From contig CAWDUQ010000001.1 of the NCBI GenBank assembly GCA_963805495.1, positions 1,054,001 through 1,118,000 of the forward strand: a DNA stretch of 64,000 nt, read 5' to 3'. Position 1 is the first letter of the stretch, and each line of letters starts with the position of its first letter. The DNA is from DAHUXD01 sp963805495 (lineage in GTDB: Bacteria; Acidobacteriota; Thermoanaerobaculia; UBA5066; Gp7-AA6). Below, piece after piece: positions 9,558-18,599 of the stretch. The notes below the pieces were generated by a model that worked only from the letters and a program-made list of their open reading frames with translations, ran no database searches and was not told where the DNA came from. The translations under genes and the position numbers were made by a program.

Positions 9558-11855
9558 TCGTTCTCCCACTGAAGTGAAAATGTCTTCACGATGAAAACGG
9601 CCATCTGACCGCGGGTCGAGGAGTTGTCGGGGCAGTATAGGGGAGGCATGGCGGAGCAGCCGCCGGTGATGTTCTCGGCGGCGAGGCGCTCGATGAAGTC
9701 GACGGCGGGAGCTCCCGGGCATGCGACGTCGTCGAAGACGCCCGTGCAGGCCGGGGGGACGTAGCTCGAGCCGTACTTGGTCTTCAGGAGGAAGACGGCC
9801 ATCTGGCGGCGGGTGACGAGGTTGTGGGGCAGAAGTTGCCTCCGCCGCAGCCGGTGGTGATGCCCTCGGCGGCGAGGGCCTCGATCCAGTCGGCGAAGAT
9901 GGAGGGGCAGGGGACGTCGGGGAAGGCGTTGGCGCAGGGGGGCGGGACGTAGCAGAGGCCGTGCTCGGCCTTCAGGAGGAAGACGGCCATCTGCTGGCGC
10001 TTGGTGCCCTGGTCGACGCCGTAGAGGCCGCCGCCGATGCCCGCGGTGATCGCCGTTGGAGACCAGCGTCGTGACGAAGCGAATAGAACTGCTGAGTTGC
10101 CCGGCACGTCGAGGAAGTCCGAGACCCAGCCCTTGATGAGCGTTCCGGTCGATGCCGTCGAGGTGTCGTGACGACGACGTCGTTGACCGTGCCGGGGGAA
10201 AGGGCCGGGCTCGTCGCGGTGAGCTGATGATCGCTGACGAAGACCGGCACCACCGGGACGGAACGCCGACGGCCATCGTAGACCGGGTCGGCGAAGTCGG
10301 TGCCGAGCGAGGGTCAGCGGGGTCCCGCCGGCCTCCGGCCCCGAGGCCGGAACGACTGAGAAGATGATCCTCTGGGAAAACTCGGAGGTGTTGCCGGCGG
10401 GGATCGGTCGCCGTGGCCGAGATGCGGGCCCCGACTTCGGTCGCCATGGGCAGCGTGACGTCGATTGGCGCATCTACCATTGCCGTCGGTCGTGACCTGC
10501 GCGGAGCCGAGGTACGTTTCGCCCTCGACGAACTCGCGCGGAGAAGTTGGAACAGACGGGGTTGGAGTAGAAGTCGAGGTCAAAGGTCGTCGAAGGCGCG
10601 CTGTTGATAGCTTGCCGACGATGCGCGTGCTGCCCGCCCCCTGCGGCCCGAGATGCTCGACTGACTGAAGGATCGGAAAATTCTGCACCGTGATTCTGGA
10701 CCGGCGTCGGCATCGAGCGAGATCATTAGAAGTTGAGGAGCCGATAGGGGTCGATGTCGATGCCGAGGCCGCCGTTGTCGTGGATCGAGTTGCCTCGGAT
10801 GGAAATTGTTCGAGCCTCCGTTGCTCACATAGAGGGACGACGCCGCGGTCCGAGTTGTACGCGATGACGTTGAGCTTCGCCCGGAGCAATACCGCCGATG
10901 ACGCTGTCGGAGCCGCCCAGAAAGAGGAGAGGATGCCAATCGAGTTCCCGAGGGGACATCGCGCCCCCGGACATCGAACACCGATCCTGTTGCCCTGAGA
11001 TAGACGTTGGACGGCGTTCTAGAGACAGCCAGATACCGATCGAGTTTCCGGAGATGATGTTGCCGTCTCCGAGGTCCCGGGCCGCCGATCGTCGCGCCGG
11101 GAGAGAAGAGGTTCGCGCAGAGCGATTCCCGTATCCGTATTGCCCAGGCTGAGAGCCCCGGATGGCGTCGGTGCCGATGAGGTTGCCGCGAATGATCACG
11201 CTCTTTTCCTGAAGGTAGATGCCATAGAGGTTTCCGGAAATCAGATTTCGGTGAAGCCGCGGCCGCCGCTCCTCCGATCGTCAGCCCGGAGCCTCCGTTG
11301 AAGGGCTGGATCCGCGAAGATGATTCGAGCCGAAAGGACGACGGTGCCGCCGGCATCCGTGCCGACAAGAGAAGACACCCCTCCACAAAGAGATGAACAC
11401 TCCGCGGCCCGCCAGACGTCAAGATAACCCGAGAGCTCGACCAGCCGCCGATCGCCATCCCGCGGATCGTTGTGCCCGGCGCGCCGAACCCAACCTTCAA
11501 GCCGGTGCCTCCGGGCGGTAGGTGCCGTCGAGCTCGATCAGGATCACGAGCGTTCGACGCGATCGGGTCGGTATTGACGCTCGATCCCGGACTGGGATAT
11601 ATCCGTCGATCAGAGAACCGGACTCGAAAGGGCGGGAAGTTGGGTGAGACGGCGTGATGGTGTGCACACCGGCACCGGAGAATAGCCGAACGCGATCGTG
11701 TCGAAGCCGGAGCGCTTGCGCAGTTTATCGCGTCCATGATCGCCTGACGCAGCGACCCCGGGTCCCGAGTCGTCCGTGTTGGTGACCGTGAACGTCGCGG
11801 CCGAGAGCGGCGACGCTGGCCGCGATCACTAGCAATCCGCAGCGAGTCTGCTCAC
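9554..11855 (-). pseudogene. Beta-helix/IPT/SLH array gene E, heavily frameshifted
   Basis: Protein similarity to genes F and H is continuous, but the frame changes more than ten times between about 9825 and 11850. Examples are a missing base in the GTCGGGGC context near 9825, an extra C near 10051 and an extra A near 10545. The first 270 bp from the 3' end (9561-9832) are intact and nearly identical to gene F. The last residues read FIVKTFSLQWENE, with the stop overlapping the gene D start as ATGA. The inferred GTG start at 11855 overlaps the corrected gene F stop as GTGA, but the leader itself contains stops in the literal frame (VSRLAADC then TAG). Indels every 60-110 bp with well-kept amino-acid similarity look more like uncorrected read errors than slow decay. 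A real pseudogene is the alternative. Confidence 0.7.
9561..9832 (-). repeat. Direct repeat, copy 1 (3' end of gene E)
   Basis: Encodes the terminal SLH repeat and part of the preceding one. Nearly identical to 11860-12132, offset about 2.3 kb. Confidence 0.8.
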
Positions 11856-13932
11856 GGCGTTCTCCCACTGAAGTTGAAAATGTCTTCACGATGAAAACGG
11901 CCATCTGACCGCGGGTCGAGGAGTTGTCGGGGCAGTATAGGGGAGGCATGGCGGAGCAGCCGCCGGTGATGTTCTCGGTGGCGAGACGCTCGATGAAGTC
12001 GACGGCCGGTGCTCCCGGGCAGGCGACGTCGTCGAAGACGCCCGTGCAGGCCGGAGGGACGTAGCTCGAGCCGTACTTGGTCTTGAGCAGGAAGACGGCC
12101 ATCTGGCGCCGAGTGACGAGGTTGTCGGGGCAGAAGAGTCCGCCGCCGCATCCGGAGGTGATGCCCTCGCCCGCGAGCGCCTCGATCCAGGGGGCGAAGA
12201 TGTTGTTGCAGGGCACGTCGGGGAAGGTGCCGACGCAGGGGGGCGGCGTGTAGCAGAGGCCGTGCTCGGCCTTCAGGAGGAAGACGGCCATCTGCTGGCG
12301 CTTGGTGCCCTGGTCGACGCCGTAGTTGCCCCCGCCCACGCCGGCGGTGAAGCCGTTGGAGACGAGCGTCGTGACGAAGGCGTAGAACTGTTGCGCGGGC
12401 GGCACGTCGAGAAAGTCCGAGACGAAGGCCTTGGCGAGCGTGCCGCCGCTGCCATCGAGGTTCGTCACGACGATGTCATTCAAGGTGCCGGCCGGAAGCG
12501 CGGGCGTCATGATCGTCGCTGACGTGAAGGAGTTGACGGTGACGCCCGGCGCCGCGATCCCTCCGACCGCCACCGCCGCACCATCGATGAAGTCGGTGCC
12601 CGACAAGGAAAGGGTCGTGCCGCCGGCGGGCGGTCCCGAGGAGATGTTTGTGGCGAAGGGGATTCGCTGAGAAAACTCCGACGTGGCTCCTCCGGTGTTC
12701 GTCGCGGTGGCCGAGATTCGAGCCCCGGCCTCGACCGTCGCGGGGAGCGTGACGTCGAAGGCGCCTGTGCCCGCGCCATCCGTCGTGACCTGTCCCGATC
12801 CGATGTAGGTGTGGCCCTCGAGGAACTCTCGAGGAGACGGCGAGCAGGCGGGGTTCTCGTAGAAGTCGAGGTCGAAGGTCGTCGAGGGAAGGGAGTGGAG
12901 AACTCCCTGAATTCGAGTGGAGCCACCCGTGAGCGACTGCACATCGACAGAGGAAACGATCGGGAAGTTCTGGCTGTCGTTAGCTCCGCCGTCCCCGTCG
13001 CCCTCGTCGTTCGGGAGGGGCAGGTTGAGGTCGGACTGGTTGCTCAGGCGGATGCCCAGGGCGCCGTTGTCGAAAATGGAGTTTCCGCGAATCGTGACCG
13101 TCCCGTTACCGACGACGTCCACGCCTTCGACGGCGTTCCCGGCGATGATGTTGCCGGCCCCCGGCGTCAGGCCGCCGATCGTCGATGTCGTCGGTCCCCC
13201 CGACGAAAACAGGATGGCGAACTGCCCGTTCGGTATCGGCGATTCCGCGTTCTTGTCGAGACCGATGATGTTGCCCTGGATGACGGAGCTCGACCCGCCG
13301 TTGAAATTGCCCGTGACGATGATCGCGGTGTTTGTGTTTCCGGAAAGCAGATTCCGGTCCTCCGGGTTCAGGCCTCCGATCGTGGCGCCGACGGTTCCGC
13401 CCTGGGTGAAGCCAATTTCAACGCCGTTCTCGTTAGGCAGCGCGGCAAGACCGGTCGCGTCCGTGCCGACGAAATTTCCCGAGATCACGTTGCCGGCCAC
13501 ACTCGATCCGAACGGATTGAAGAGTTGGATCGCCGTGGTGCACCGATTGACGATGAGGCCCCGCACGGTCGTGTCGTCGGTGCCGATGGTGATGCATCGA
13601 TTCGGGGCGCTGGTACCGTCGATCTCGATCCGCAACACCGTGTTGAGCGCGCCGGTGGCGCTCGTGTTGGGAGCACTGCCGGGCTGGGTGTAGCCGTCGA
13701 TCGTCAACGGAGCGTCGATGATCGGCAGGAGGGAGAGGGGCGTAATCGTGTGGACACCGGAGCCCGCGATGTCGAACACGATCGTGTCGGCGCCGGGGTT
13801 CGCATTGGCGTCGAGGATCGCCTGGCGGAGCGACCCGGGCCCCGAGTCGTCGGTGTTCGTGACGGTGAACGTGGCACCGGAAAGCGAGGCGGAGAGAGCC
13901 AGGGCGAGACCTGCGAACTTGACGATTCTCAT
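11725..13932 (-). CDS. Secreted beta-helix/IPT/SLH protein (array gene F)
   Basis: Start ATG 13932 has a good site (GAGGAGACACA) and the leader MRIVKFAGLALALSASLSGA. As written, the frame runs to 11725 (735 residues). The family ending is lost, however, because one extra A near 11880 (TTTTCAACTTCAG against TTTTCACTTCAG in gene E) shifts the last codons. Removing it would give FSLQWENA and a TGA at 11854-11852, overlapping the gene E start. The helix occupies about residues 25-335, shorter than in most paralogs. The beta-sandwich follows (LDFYENPACSPSPREFLEGH ... ATATNTGGATSEFSQ), where the usual DPDGN has become NTGGA, then IPT and three SLH repeats. The third SLH repeat is of the GCSAAPPLYC-like form (GGCSAMPPLYCPDNSSTRGQ) shared with genes E and H. 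Confidence 0.85.
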   Translation of the reverse strand: MRIVKFAGLALALSASLSGATFTVTNTDDSGPGSLRQAILDANANPGADTIVFDIAGSGVHTITPLSLLPIIDAPLTIDGYTQPGSAPNTSATGALNTVLRIEIDGTSAPNRCITIGTDDTTVRGLIVNRCTTAIQLFNPFGSSVAGNVISGNFVGTDATGLAALPNENGVEIGFTQGGTVGATIGGLNPEDRNLLSGNTNTAIIVTGNFNGGSSSVIQGNIIGLDKNAESPIPNGQFAILFSSGGPTTSTIGGLTPGAGNIIAGNAVEGVDVVGNGTVTIRGNSIFDNGALGIRLSNQSDLNLPLPNDEGDGDGGANDSQNFPIVSSVDVQSLTGGSTRIQGVLHSLPSTTFDLDFYENPACSPSPREFLEGHTYIGSGQVTTDGAGTGAFDVTLPATVEAGARISATATNTGGATSEFSQRIPFATNISSGPPAGGTTLSLSGTDFIDGAAVAVGGIAAPGVTVNSFTSATIMTPALPAGTLNDIVVTNLDGSGGTLAKAFVSDFLDVPPAQQFYAFVTTLVSNGFTAGVGGGNYGVDQGTKRQQMAVFLLKAEHGLCYTPPPCVGTFPDVPCNNIFAPWIEALAGEGITSGCGGGLFCPDNLVTRRQMAVFLLKTKYGSSYVPPACTGVFDDVACPGAPAVDFIERLATENITGGCSAMPPLYCPDNSSTRGQMAVFIVKTFSTSVGERREQTRCGLLVIAASVAALGRDVHGHQHGRLGTRGRCVRRSWTR
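11860..12132 (-). repeat. Direct repeat, copy 2 (3' end of gene F)
   Basis: Partner of 9561-9832 with one extra base near 11880 and very few substitutions. Gene H (16040-16330) carries a more diverged third copy. Confidence 0.8.
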
Positions 13933-14241
13933 TGTGTCTCCTCGGGCTCTCGAGCCCGGTTCAATGGAGCGGTTCCGGCGTATCCCGTCGCGATGCCTTC
14001 GGCGCAGAGTTCCTCGAGCGGCAGCGAGCCAGGAAGTCCCCCCTCTCCGGGCTCGGCGCGACGCGCTCGGATAGACCGCTCCCTACCTACCCGCGCAATG
14101 CGCTGTCCGGATGGGTCAAAGTGGCGCAATTCGGCCCATGTGGCTGGCCCTCGACGTCATTCCCGTCCGGAACTCCGGCAATCGGGCGGCCGCGGAGATC
14201 CCGGCGGGAGCAGGGCGATCTCCGTTCTGGAATTGCCCCCT
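13933..14241. other. 309-bp gap between gene G and gene F with an SLH-like vestige
   Basis: Reading the minus strand, about 13945-14030 translates as LPLEELCAEGIATGYAGT followed by APLNRARE. This resembles a standard SLH repeat (LEELAAEGI-TGY-G), but it has no adjoining domain and ends at the ribosome site of gene F. The 39-bp element shared with the gene C upstream region lies at 14091-14129. Nothing else is recognisable. The vestige suggests that part of an earlier anchor-encoding gene was deleted here. Confidence 0.45.
14091..14129 (-). repeat. Conserved 39-bp intergenic element, copy 2
   Basis: Partner of 7023-7061. It begins CCGCGCAA and ends GGGTCAAAGTGGCGCAA on the plus strand, 159-197 bp upstream of the gene F start. 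Both copies would encode RHFDPS on the minus strand in the same phase, so a short coding remnant is an alternative to a regulatory site. Confidence 0.5.
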
Positions 14242-16008
14242 TCAGGGCGGCCCGGCACATCCGGCGGTGATGTGCTCCTCGTAAAGTTGGTCGATCCATG
14301 GGGCGAAGAGCGACGGGCAGAGCACGTCGGCGAAACGGGGCTGGCAGGCCGGAGGAACGAAGCTTCCGCCGTGCTCCGTCTTCAGCAGGAAGACGGCCAT
14401 CTGGGCGCGGGTGACGGGCAGGCTCGGGCAGAAGTTGCCTCCGCCGCAGCCTCCGGTGATCCCCTCGGTCGCGAGCTGTTCGACCCACGGCGAAAATGGA
14501 GAGCTGCACGGGACGTCTGGAAACTGCGCGGTGCAGGCCGGAGGCGTGTATGTCGGGCCGTGCTCGGCCTTCAGAAGAAAGACCGCCATCTGTTCTCGCC
14601 GCACCGCCTGGAGCGGGCAGTAGTTGCCGCCGCTGCAGCCGGCCGTGATGCCCTGTTCGGCGAGCTCCTCGATCCAGTCGGCGAAGAGCGACGGGCAGGC
14701 GACGTCGGCGAAGAGACCGACGCAGGAGGGCGGCACGTACGTTGCCGGGTCGTTCAACGTCTTGAGGAGGAACACGGCCATCTGGTCCCGGCGGACGAAG
14801 GAGTTGGGGCAGTAGAGGCGGGCCAGGCCCGGCATGGTCAGGCGGTAGACGGCGCCGGCGAGGTTCGCGCCGCCCGAGGAGGTGACGCCGTAGAACGTTC
14901 CATCCGGGCTCTGGGTCAAACCGTAATTGGGCTGCCAGCCGGTGGGCTCGTCGAAATCGTGCAGCTTCGTGAAGAGCCCGTTGAGACTCAGCTGGTAGAT
15001 CGTTCCGCCGTCGTGAGCGCCGCCCAGGGAGTTCACGCCGTAAAGCAGGCCGTCGCTGGCCTGCATCGGCTTGCGGGCGCCGAAGCCTTCATCTCCGGAG
15101 TCGGCAAAGGGATAGACCGTCTGGAGGTTGCCGCCCGGGCTCATTCGAAAGACCACGCCGTTCCCGGGTCCGTTGCATGCTCCGACCAGATCGCCGCCGT
15201 CGACCCGAGTGAGTCCGTCGTTCACGTCGTAGCAGTCCAGGGTGAAGTCGTGGAGCGTGGTCAGGGTCCCGTTCTGGGTGATCTGGAAGACGGTACCGAG
15301 GCCGTTCTGGCCCCCGCGCGTCGTGACGCCGACGAGGTTTCCGTTGTCGGCGAGCACGAGCGGTCCGATCGGCTGATTGCTCTCGTCGAAGGCGAATGCG
15401 TGCATCGTCTGAAAGCCGCCGTCGAAGTGCAGACGGAAAACGGTTCCGCAGGAGTCGTCTTGAACACAGGCGGGTTCGCCCCCCACGATCGTCGTCCCCC
15501 AGAGGTCCCCCGGCGCGGGCTCGATCAGCCCGTCGGCCGGGCCGAACCCATCCGCTGTCTGGAACACGTGGAGGACCCCGAAGTTTCCATTCGTTTCGAT
15601 CCGGTACACCGTTCCGCAATGAGAGACGCAGACCGACGTCGAACTGCCGTCGCCGGCTGTCACCCCGTAGAATTTTCCGTCGCTCGCCAGGAGGAGGTCT
15701 CCGTAAGGGTGCTCGCCCTCGTCTCCGCCGGAGAACTCGTGGACGGTCGTGACGGTGCCGGTCGCGTCCATGCGAAAGACCGTGCCGCAGCCGCCGGGAC
15801 AGTTGGTGTCGTCGCCGCCGCTGAGGGTCACGCCGTAGAAGTTTCCGTCCGGACCCAGCACGGGGCGACCGAACGGGATGCGGGGCGCGGGCAGCGCGGG
15901 TCCGAGGTCGCTGATGTCCTCGTACGTCTGGGCCTGAAGAGCGGGCCCGCAGGCGAGGGCGAGCGCGGTCACCAGAAATCGCGTCGGGAAGAATGCAATT
16001 CCTTTCAT
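14242..16008 (-). CDS. GloVer-repeat protein with SLH anchor (gene G)
   Basis: A 588-residue secreted protein starting at ATG 16008, 31 bp after the stop of gene H. The leader is MKGIAFFPTRFLVTALALA ending near LQAQ. Residues of about 35-395 hold seven repeats of roughly 50 residues. Each has a core like ASDGKFYGVT, a GTVFRI strand and a LHDF-type strand, the pattern of TIGR03803 (GloVer) tandem repeats, expected to form a beta-propeller-like fold. The C-terminus (about 400-588) is the array type of SLH: half a repeat (LYCPNSFVRRDQMAVFLLK), two full Cys-rich repeats, and a last repeat that stops at EEHITAGCAGPP. The final repeat thus lacks its terminal TRGQMAVFIVK helix. It is the only array-block gene with a different passenger. 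The truncation may reflect a lost 3' end. Confidence 0.88.
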   Translation of the reverse strand: MKGIAFFPTRFLVTALALACGPALQAQTYEDISDLGPALPAPRIPFGRPVLGPDGNFYGVTLSGGDDTNCPGGCGTVFRMDATGTVTTVHEFSGGDEGEHPYGDLLLASDGKFYGVTAGDGSSTSVCVSHCGTVYRIETNGNFGVLHVFQTADGFGPADGLIEPAPGDLWGTTIVGGEPACVQDDSCGTVFRLHFDGGFQTMHAFAFDESNQPIGPLVLADNGNLVGVTTRGGQNGLGTVFQITQNGTLTTLHDFTLDCYDVNDGLTRVDGGDLVGACNGPGNGVVFRMSPGGNLQTVYPFADSGDEGFGARKPMQASDGLLYGVNSLGGAHDGGTIYQLSLNGLFTKLHDFDEPTGWQPNYGLTQSPDGTFYGVTSSGGANLAGAVYRLTMPGLARLYCPNSFVRRDQMAVFLLKTLNDPATYVPPSCVGLFADVACPSLFADWIEELAEQGITAGCSGGNYCPLQAVRREQMAVFLLKAEHGPTYTPPACTAQFPDVPCSSPFSPWVEQLATEGITGGCGGGNFCPSLPVTRAQMAVFLLKTEHGGSFVPPACQPRFADVLCPSLFAPWIDQLYEEHITAGCAGPP

Positions 16009-16039
16009 ACGGTGAAGTCCTTCACGGCGGTTTCGCTCG

Positions 16040-18235
16040 TCACTGCAGCGAGAACGTCTTCGTGATGAAGACGGCCATCTGACCTCGCGTGCTGGAGTTG
16101 TCGGGGCAGTAGAGAGGCGGCATGGCGGAGCAGCCGCCGGTGATCTGCTCGGCGGCGAGTCGCTCGATGAAGTCGACGGCGGGAGCTCCCGGGCAGGCGA
16201 CGTCGTCGAAGACGCCGGTGCAGGCCGGCGGGACATAGCTCGAGCCGTACTTGGTCTTCAGCAGGAAGACGGCCATCTGGCGGCGGGTGACGAGGTTGTT
16301 GGGGCAGAAGAGTCCGCCGCCGCAGCCGGTCGTGATGCCCTGTTCGGCGAGCTCCTCGATCCAGTCGGCGAAGGTGGAGGGACAGGAGACGTCGGGGAAA
16401 GTTCCGGCGCAGGGTGGAGGGACGTAGCAGAGCCCGTTCTTGGCCTTCAGGAGGAAGACGGCCATCTGCTGGCGCTTGGTGCCCTGGTCGACCCCGTACA
16501 GGCCGCCGCCGACGCCGACGGTGATGGCGTTGGAGACGAGGGTGACGACGAAGCTGTGGAATTGGTGCGCGGCCGGGACGTCGAGGAAGTCCGAGACCCA
16601 GCCCTTGACGAGCGTGCCGGTCGTGCCGTCGGGTGTCGTCGCGACGACGTCGTGGGAAGTGCCCGGCGGGAAGGCGGGCATCGTGGCGGACAGCTGGTGA
16701 TCATTCAAGAAGGTCACCGCCGTGGCCGGCACGCCTCCGACGACGAGCGCCGTCGGATCGGCGAAGTCGGTGCCGAAGGCCGTGAACGGCGTACCACCGG
16801 TGTCGGGTCCCGAGGCGGGCGAGATCGAGAAGATGATCCGCTGGGAGAACTCGGAGGTGTTGCCATCGGGATCGGTGGCGGTGATGGAGATGCGGGCGCC
16901 GGCCTCGGTCGTCACCGGTAGGGTGACGTCGATCGAGGCGTCGCCGCTGGCGTCGGTCGTGACCTGCGAGGAGCCCAGGTGGACTTCGCCCTCGACGAAC
17001 TCACGGGGGAAATTGCTGCATTCCGGGTTCGAATAGAAGTCCAAGTCGAAGGTCGTCGAGGGGGCGCTCCCAAACTTGCCGACGACCCGCGTGCTTCCGG
17101 CGCCCTGCGGCCCGAGGTGCTCGACGGACTGCAGTATGGGGAAGTTCTGCAGCGCGTTGGCCCCGTTGTCGGCGTCCTGCGGGTCGTTGAAGTTCGGGCC
17201 GTCGTTGCCGAGGTCGATGCCGAGTCCGGCGTTGTCGTGGATCGAGTTGCCGCGAATGAGATTTTTCGAGCCCCCGTTGGTGGTCACGAATACGCCGGCC
17301 CTGCGGTTGTATGCGATGACGTTGGCTTCGCCGGCCCCCAGGCCGCCGATCGTGTTGGTATCGCCCCCGACGTTCATGTGGATGCCGTCCAGGTTGCCGA
17401 GAGGGCCGGTGCCGTCGGCCGTCGTCCCGATCAAATTGCCCTGGATGACGTTTGGAGAGTTGAACTGCGAAAGCCAGATGCCGAGATTATTGCCCGAGAT
17501 GACGTTTCCATCGCCGACGCCCGTTCCTCCGATCGTCGCAGCCGGGGCACCGGATGCACACGTGATGCCGGACTGGGTGTTGGGGAGCGCGACCATGCCC
17601 GTCGCGTCGGTGCCGATGAGGTTGCCGCGGATCTCGGCGCCGGGTCCGGCCACGTAGATGCCGAAGTCGTTGCCGGAGATCAGATTCCGGTCGGCCGGAA
17701 GGGGGCCACCGACGACGCAATCCGGCGAGGACGGGGAAATGCCGGTCCCATTTCCCTTCGCCAGGGAGCCGGTTGGGTCCGTCCCGATGAAGCAACCGCG
17801 AACGGTCGAACCGGTGAACCCGCCGTTCATCTGGATGGCCGAGGTCCAGCGGTTGATCACCAGACCCCGGACGAGGCTGCTCGGGAAGAGCAGGAGCCCC
17901 GTTTCACTGGAGGTGGCGCTGCCGTCGAGCTCGATCAGGACAACGGCGTTGGTGGCGATCGGGTCGGAATTGACGCTCGAACCCGGCTGGGTGTAGCCGT
18001 CGATCGTGGCGGCTTCAACGACCGTCGGCAGGGCGCTCGCCGGCGTGATGGTGTGAACGCCGACGCCGGGAATGTTGAACTCGATCGTGTCGGCGCCGGG
18101 TGTCGTGTTGGCGTCGATGATCGCCTGCCGGAGCGACCCTGCGCCGGCGTCGTTCGTGTTCGTCACGGTGAAGGTGGCCGCGGAGAGAGAGGCCGAGGCA
18201 GCGAGGGCGAGGCCCAGAGTTCCGAGGATTCTCAT
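16040..18235 (-). CDS. Secreted beta-helix/IPT/SLH protein (array gene H), head of block 3
   Basis: A 731-residue protein. ATG 18235 is chosen because AAGGGGG lies 7 bp upstream and MRILGTLGLALAASASLSAA is a clean leader; the open frame extends upstream to ATG 18400 without such features. The helix (about 25-375) has turns GNLIGTDATGM, GNVISGNN and ANVIAYN. The beta-sandwich (380-471) contains LDFYSNPECSNFPREFVEGE and ATDPDGNTSEFSQ. The IPT domain (472-549) is followed by SLH repeats with loops GVGGGLYG, GCGGGLFC and GCSAMPPLYC. It is the first gene of block 3 and is divergent from the first sigma factor across 364 bp, which makes its promoter the best candidate target for that sigma factor in block 3. 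Confidence 0.92.
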   Translation of the reverse strand: MRILGTLGLALAASASLSAATFTVTNTNDAGAGSLRQAIIDANTTPGADTIEFNIPGVGVHTITPASALPTVVEAATIDGYTQPGSSVNSDPIATNAVVLIELDGSATSSETGLLLFPSSLVRGLVINRWTSAIQMNGGFTGSTVRGCFIGTDPTGSLAKGNGTGISPSSPDCVVGGPLPADRNLISGNDFGIYVAGPGAEIRGNLIGTDATGMVALPNTQSGITCASGAPAATIGGTGVGDGNVISGNNLGIWLSQFNSPNVIQGNLIGTTADGTGPLGNLDGIHMNVGGDTNTIGGLGAGEANVIAYNRRAGVFVTTNGGSKNLIRGNSIHDNAGLGIDLGNDGPNFNDPQDADNGANALQNFPILQSVEHLGPQGAGSTRVVGKFGSAPSTTFDLDFYSNPECSNFPREFVEGEVHLGSSQVTTDASGDASIDVTLPVTTEAGARISITATDPDGNTSEFSQRIIFSISPASGPDTGGTPFTAFGTDFADPTALVVGGVPATAVTFLNDHQLSATMPAFPPGTSHDVVATTPDGTTGTLVKGWVSDFLDVPAAHQFHSFVVTLVSNAITVGVGGGLYGVDQGTKRQQMAVFLLKAKNGLCYVPPPCAGTFPDVSCPSTFADWIEELAEQGITTGCGGGLFCPNNLVTRRQMAVFLLKTKYGSSYVPPACTGVFDDVACPGAPAVDFIERLAAEQITGGCSAMPPLYCPDNSSTRGQMAVFITKTFSLQ

Positions 18236-18599
18236 CGAGACCCCCTTGGGGATTCGAGTGGCGATGATGGTGCGGACTGCGGCGCCGCTGCGTCCTGCCC
18301 GCCGAATCTGTGCACGACCTGGAACGGCCGGCCGGCACCGGACCCGAGGCCCGATGCCCACGAGGGACAAGAGAAGACCCGCGGTGGGGCGAATGGTCAT
18401 GCTCCTCCGATCCGAGTGCCTGTGGATTGCGTCGTCGGGTGTCGGCACACGCAACCTCTCTGGCTATAGCCGCGAGAAACGGACCCAAACCGTGTCAGCC
18501 GGGGTCCACCGAGCCCGCCAGTGGCTTGTAAGTTATTTTTTTACAGTCATTTACGTTTTGATGCCGGGTTCGTATCTAATAGCGGAACTCGAAACCGAC
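18236..18599. promoter_or_regulatory. Divergent promoter region between gene H and the first sigma factor
   Basis: This 364-bp divergent gap has an unusually AT-rich patch (18524-18562) for this DNA. A possible plus-strand -10 (TCTAAT, 18575-18580) lies 20 bp before the sigma-factor ATG. No good -35 partner and no clear operator was seen. It must contain promoters for both directions, because both neighbours are first genes. Confidence 0.45.

Noticed and set aside
14890..14935. Third copy of the GGGTCAAA element inside gene G
   Set aside because: Only the eight-base word matches; the flanking bases of the 39-bp element are absent and it lies within coding sequence.
16040..18454. A longer gene H starting 55 or more residues upstream
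   Set aside because: The extension is Arg-rich, has no ribosome site, and would bury the signal peptide that follows AAGGGGG at 18235.
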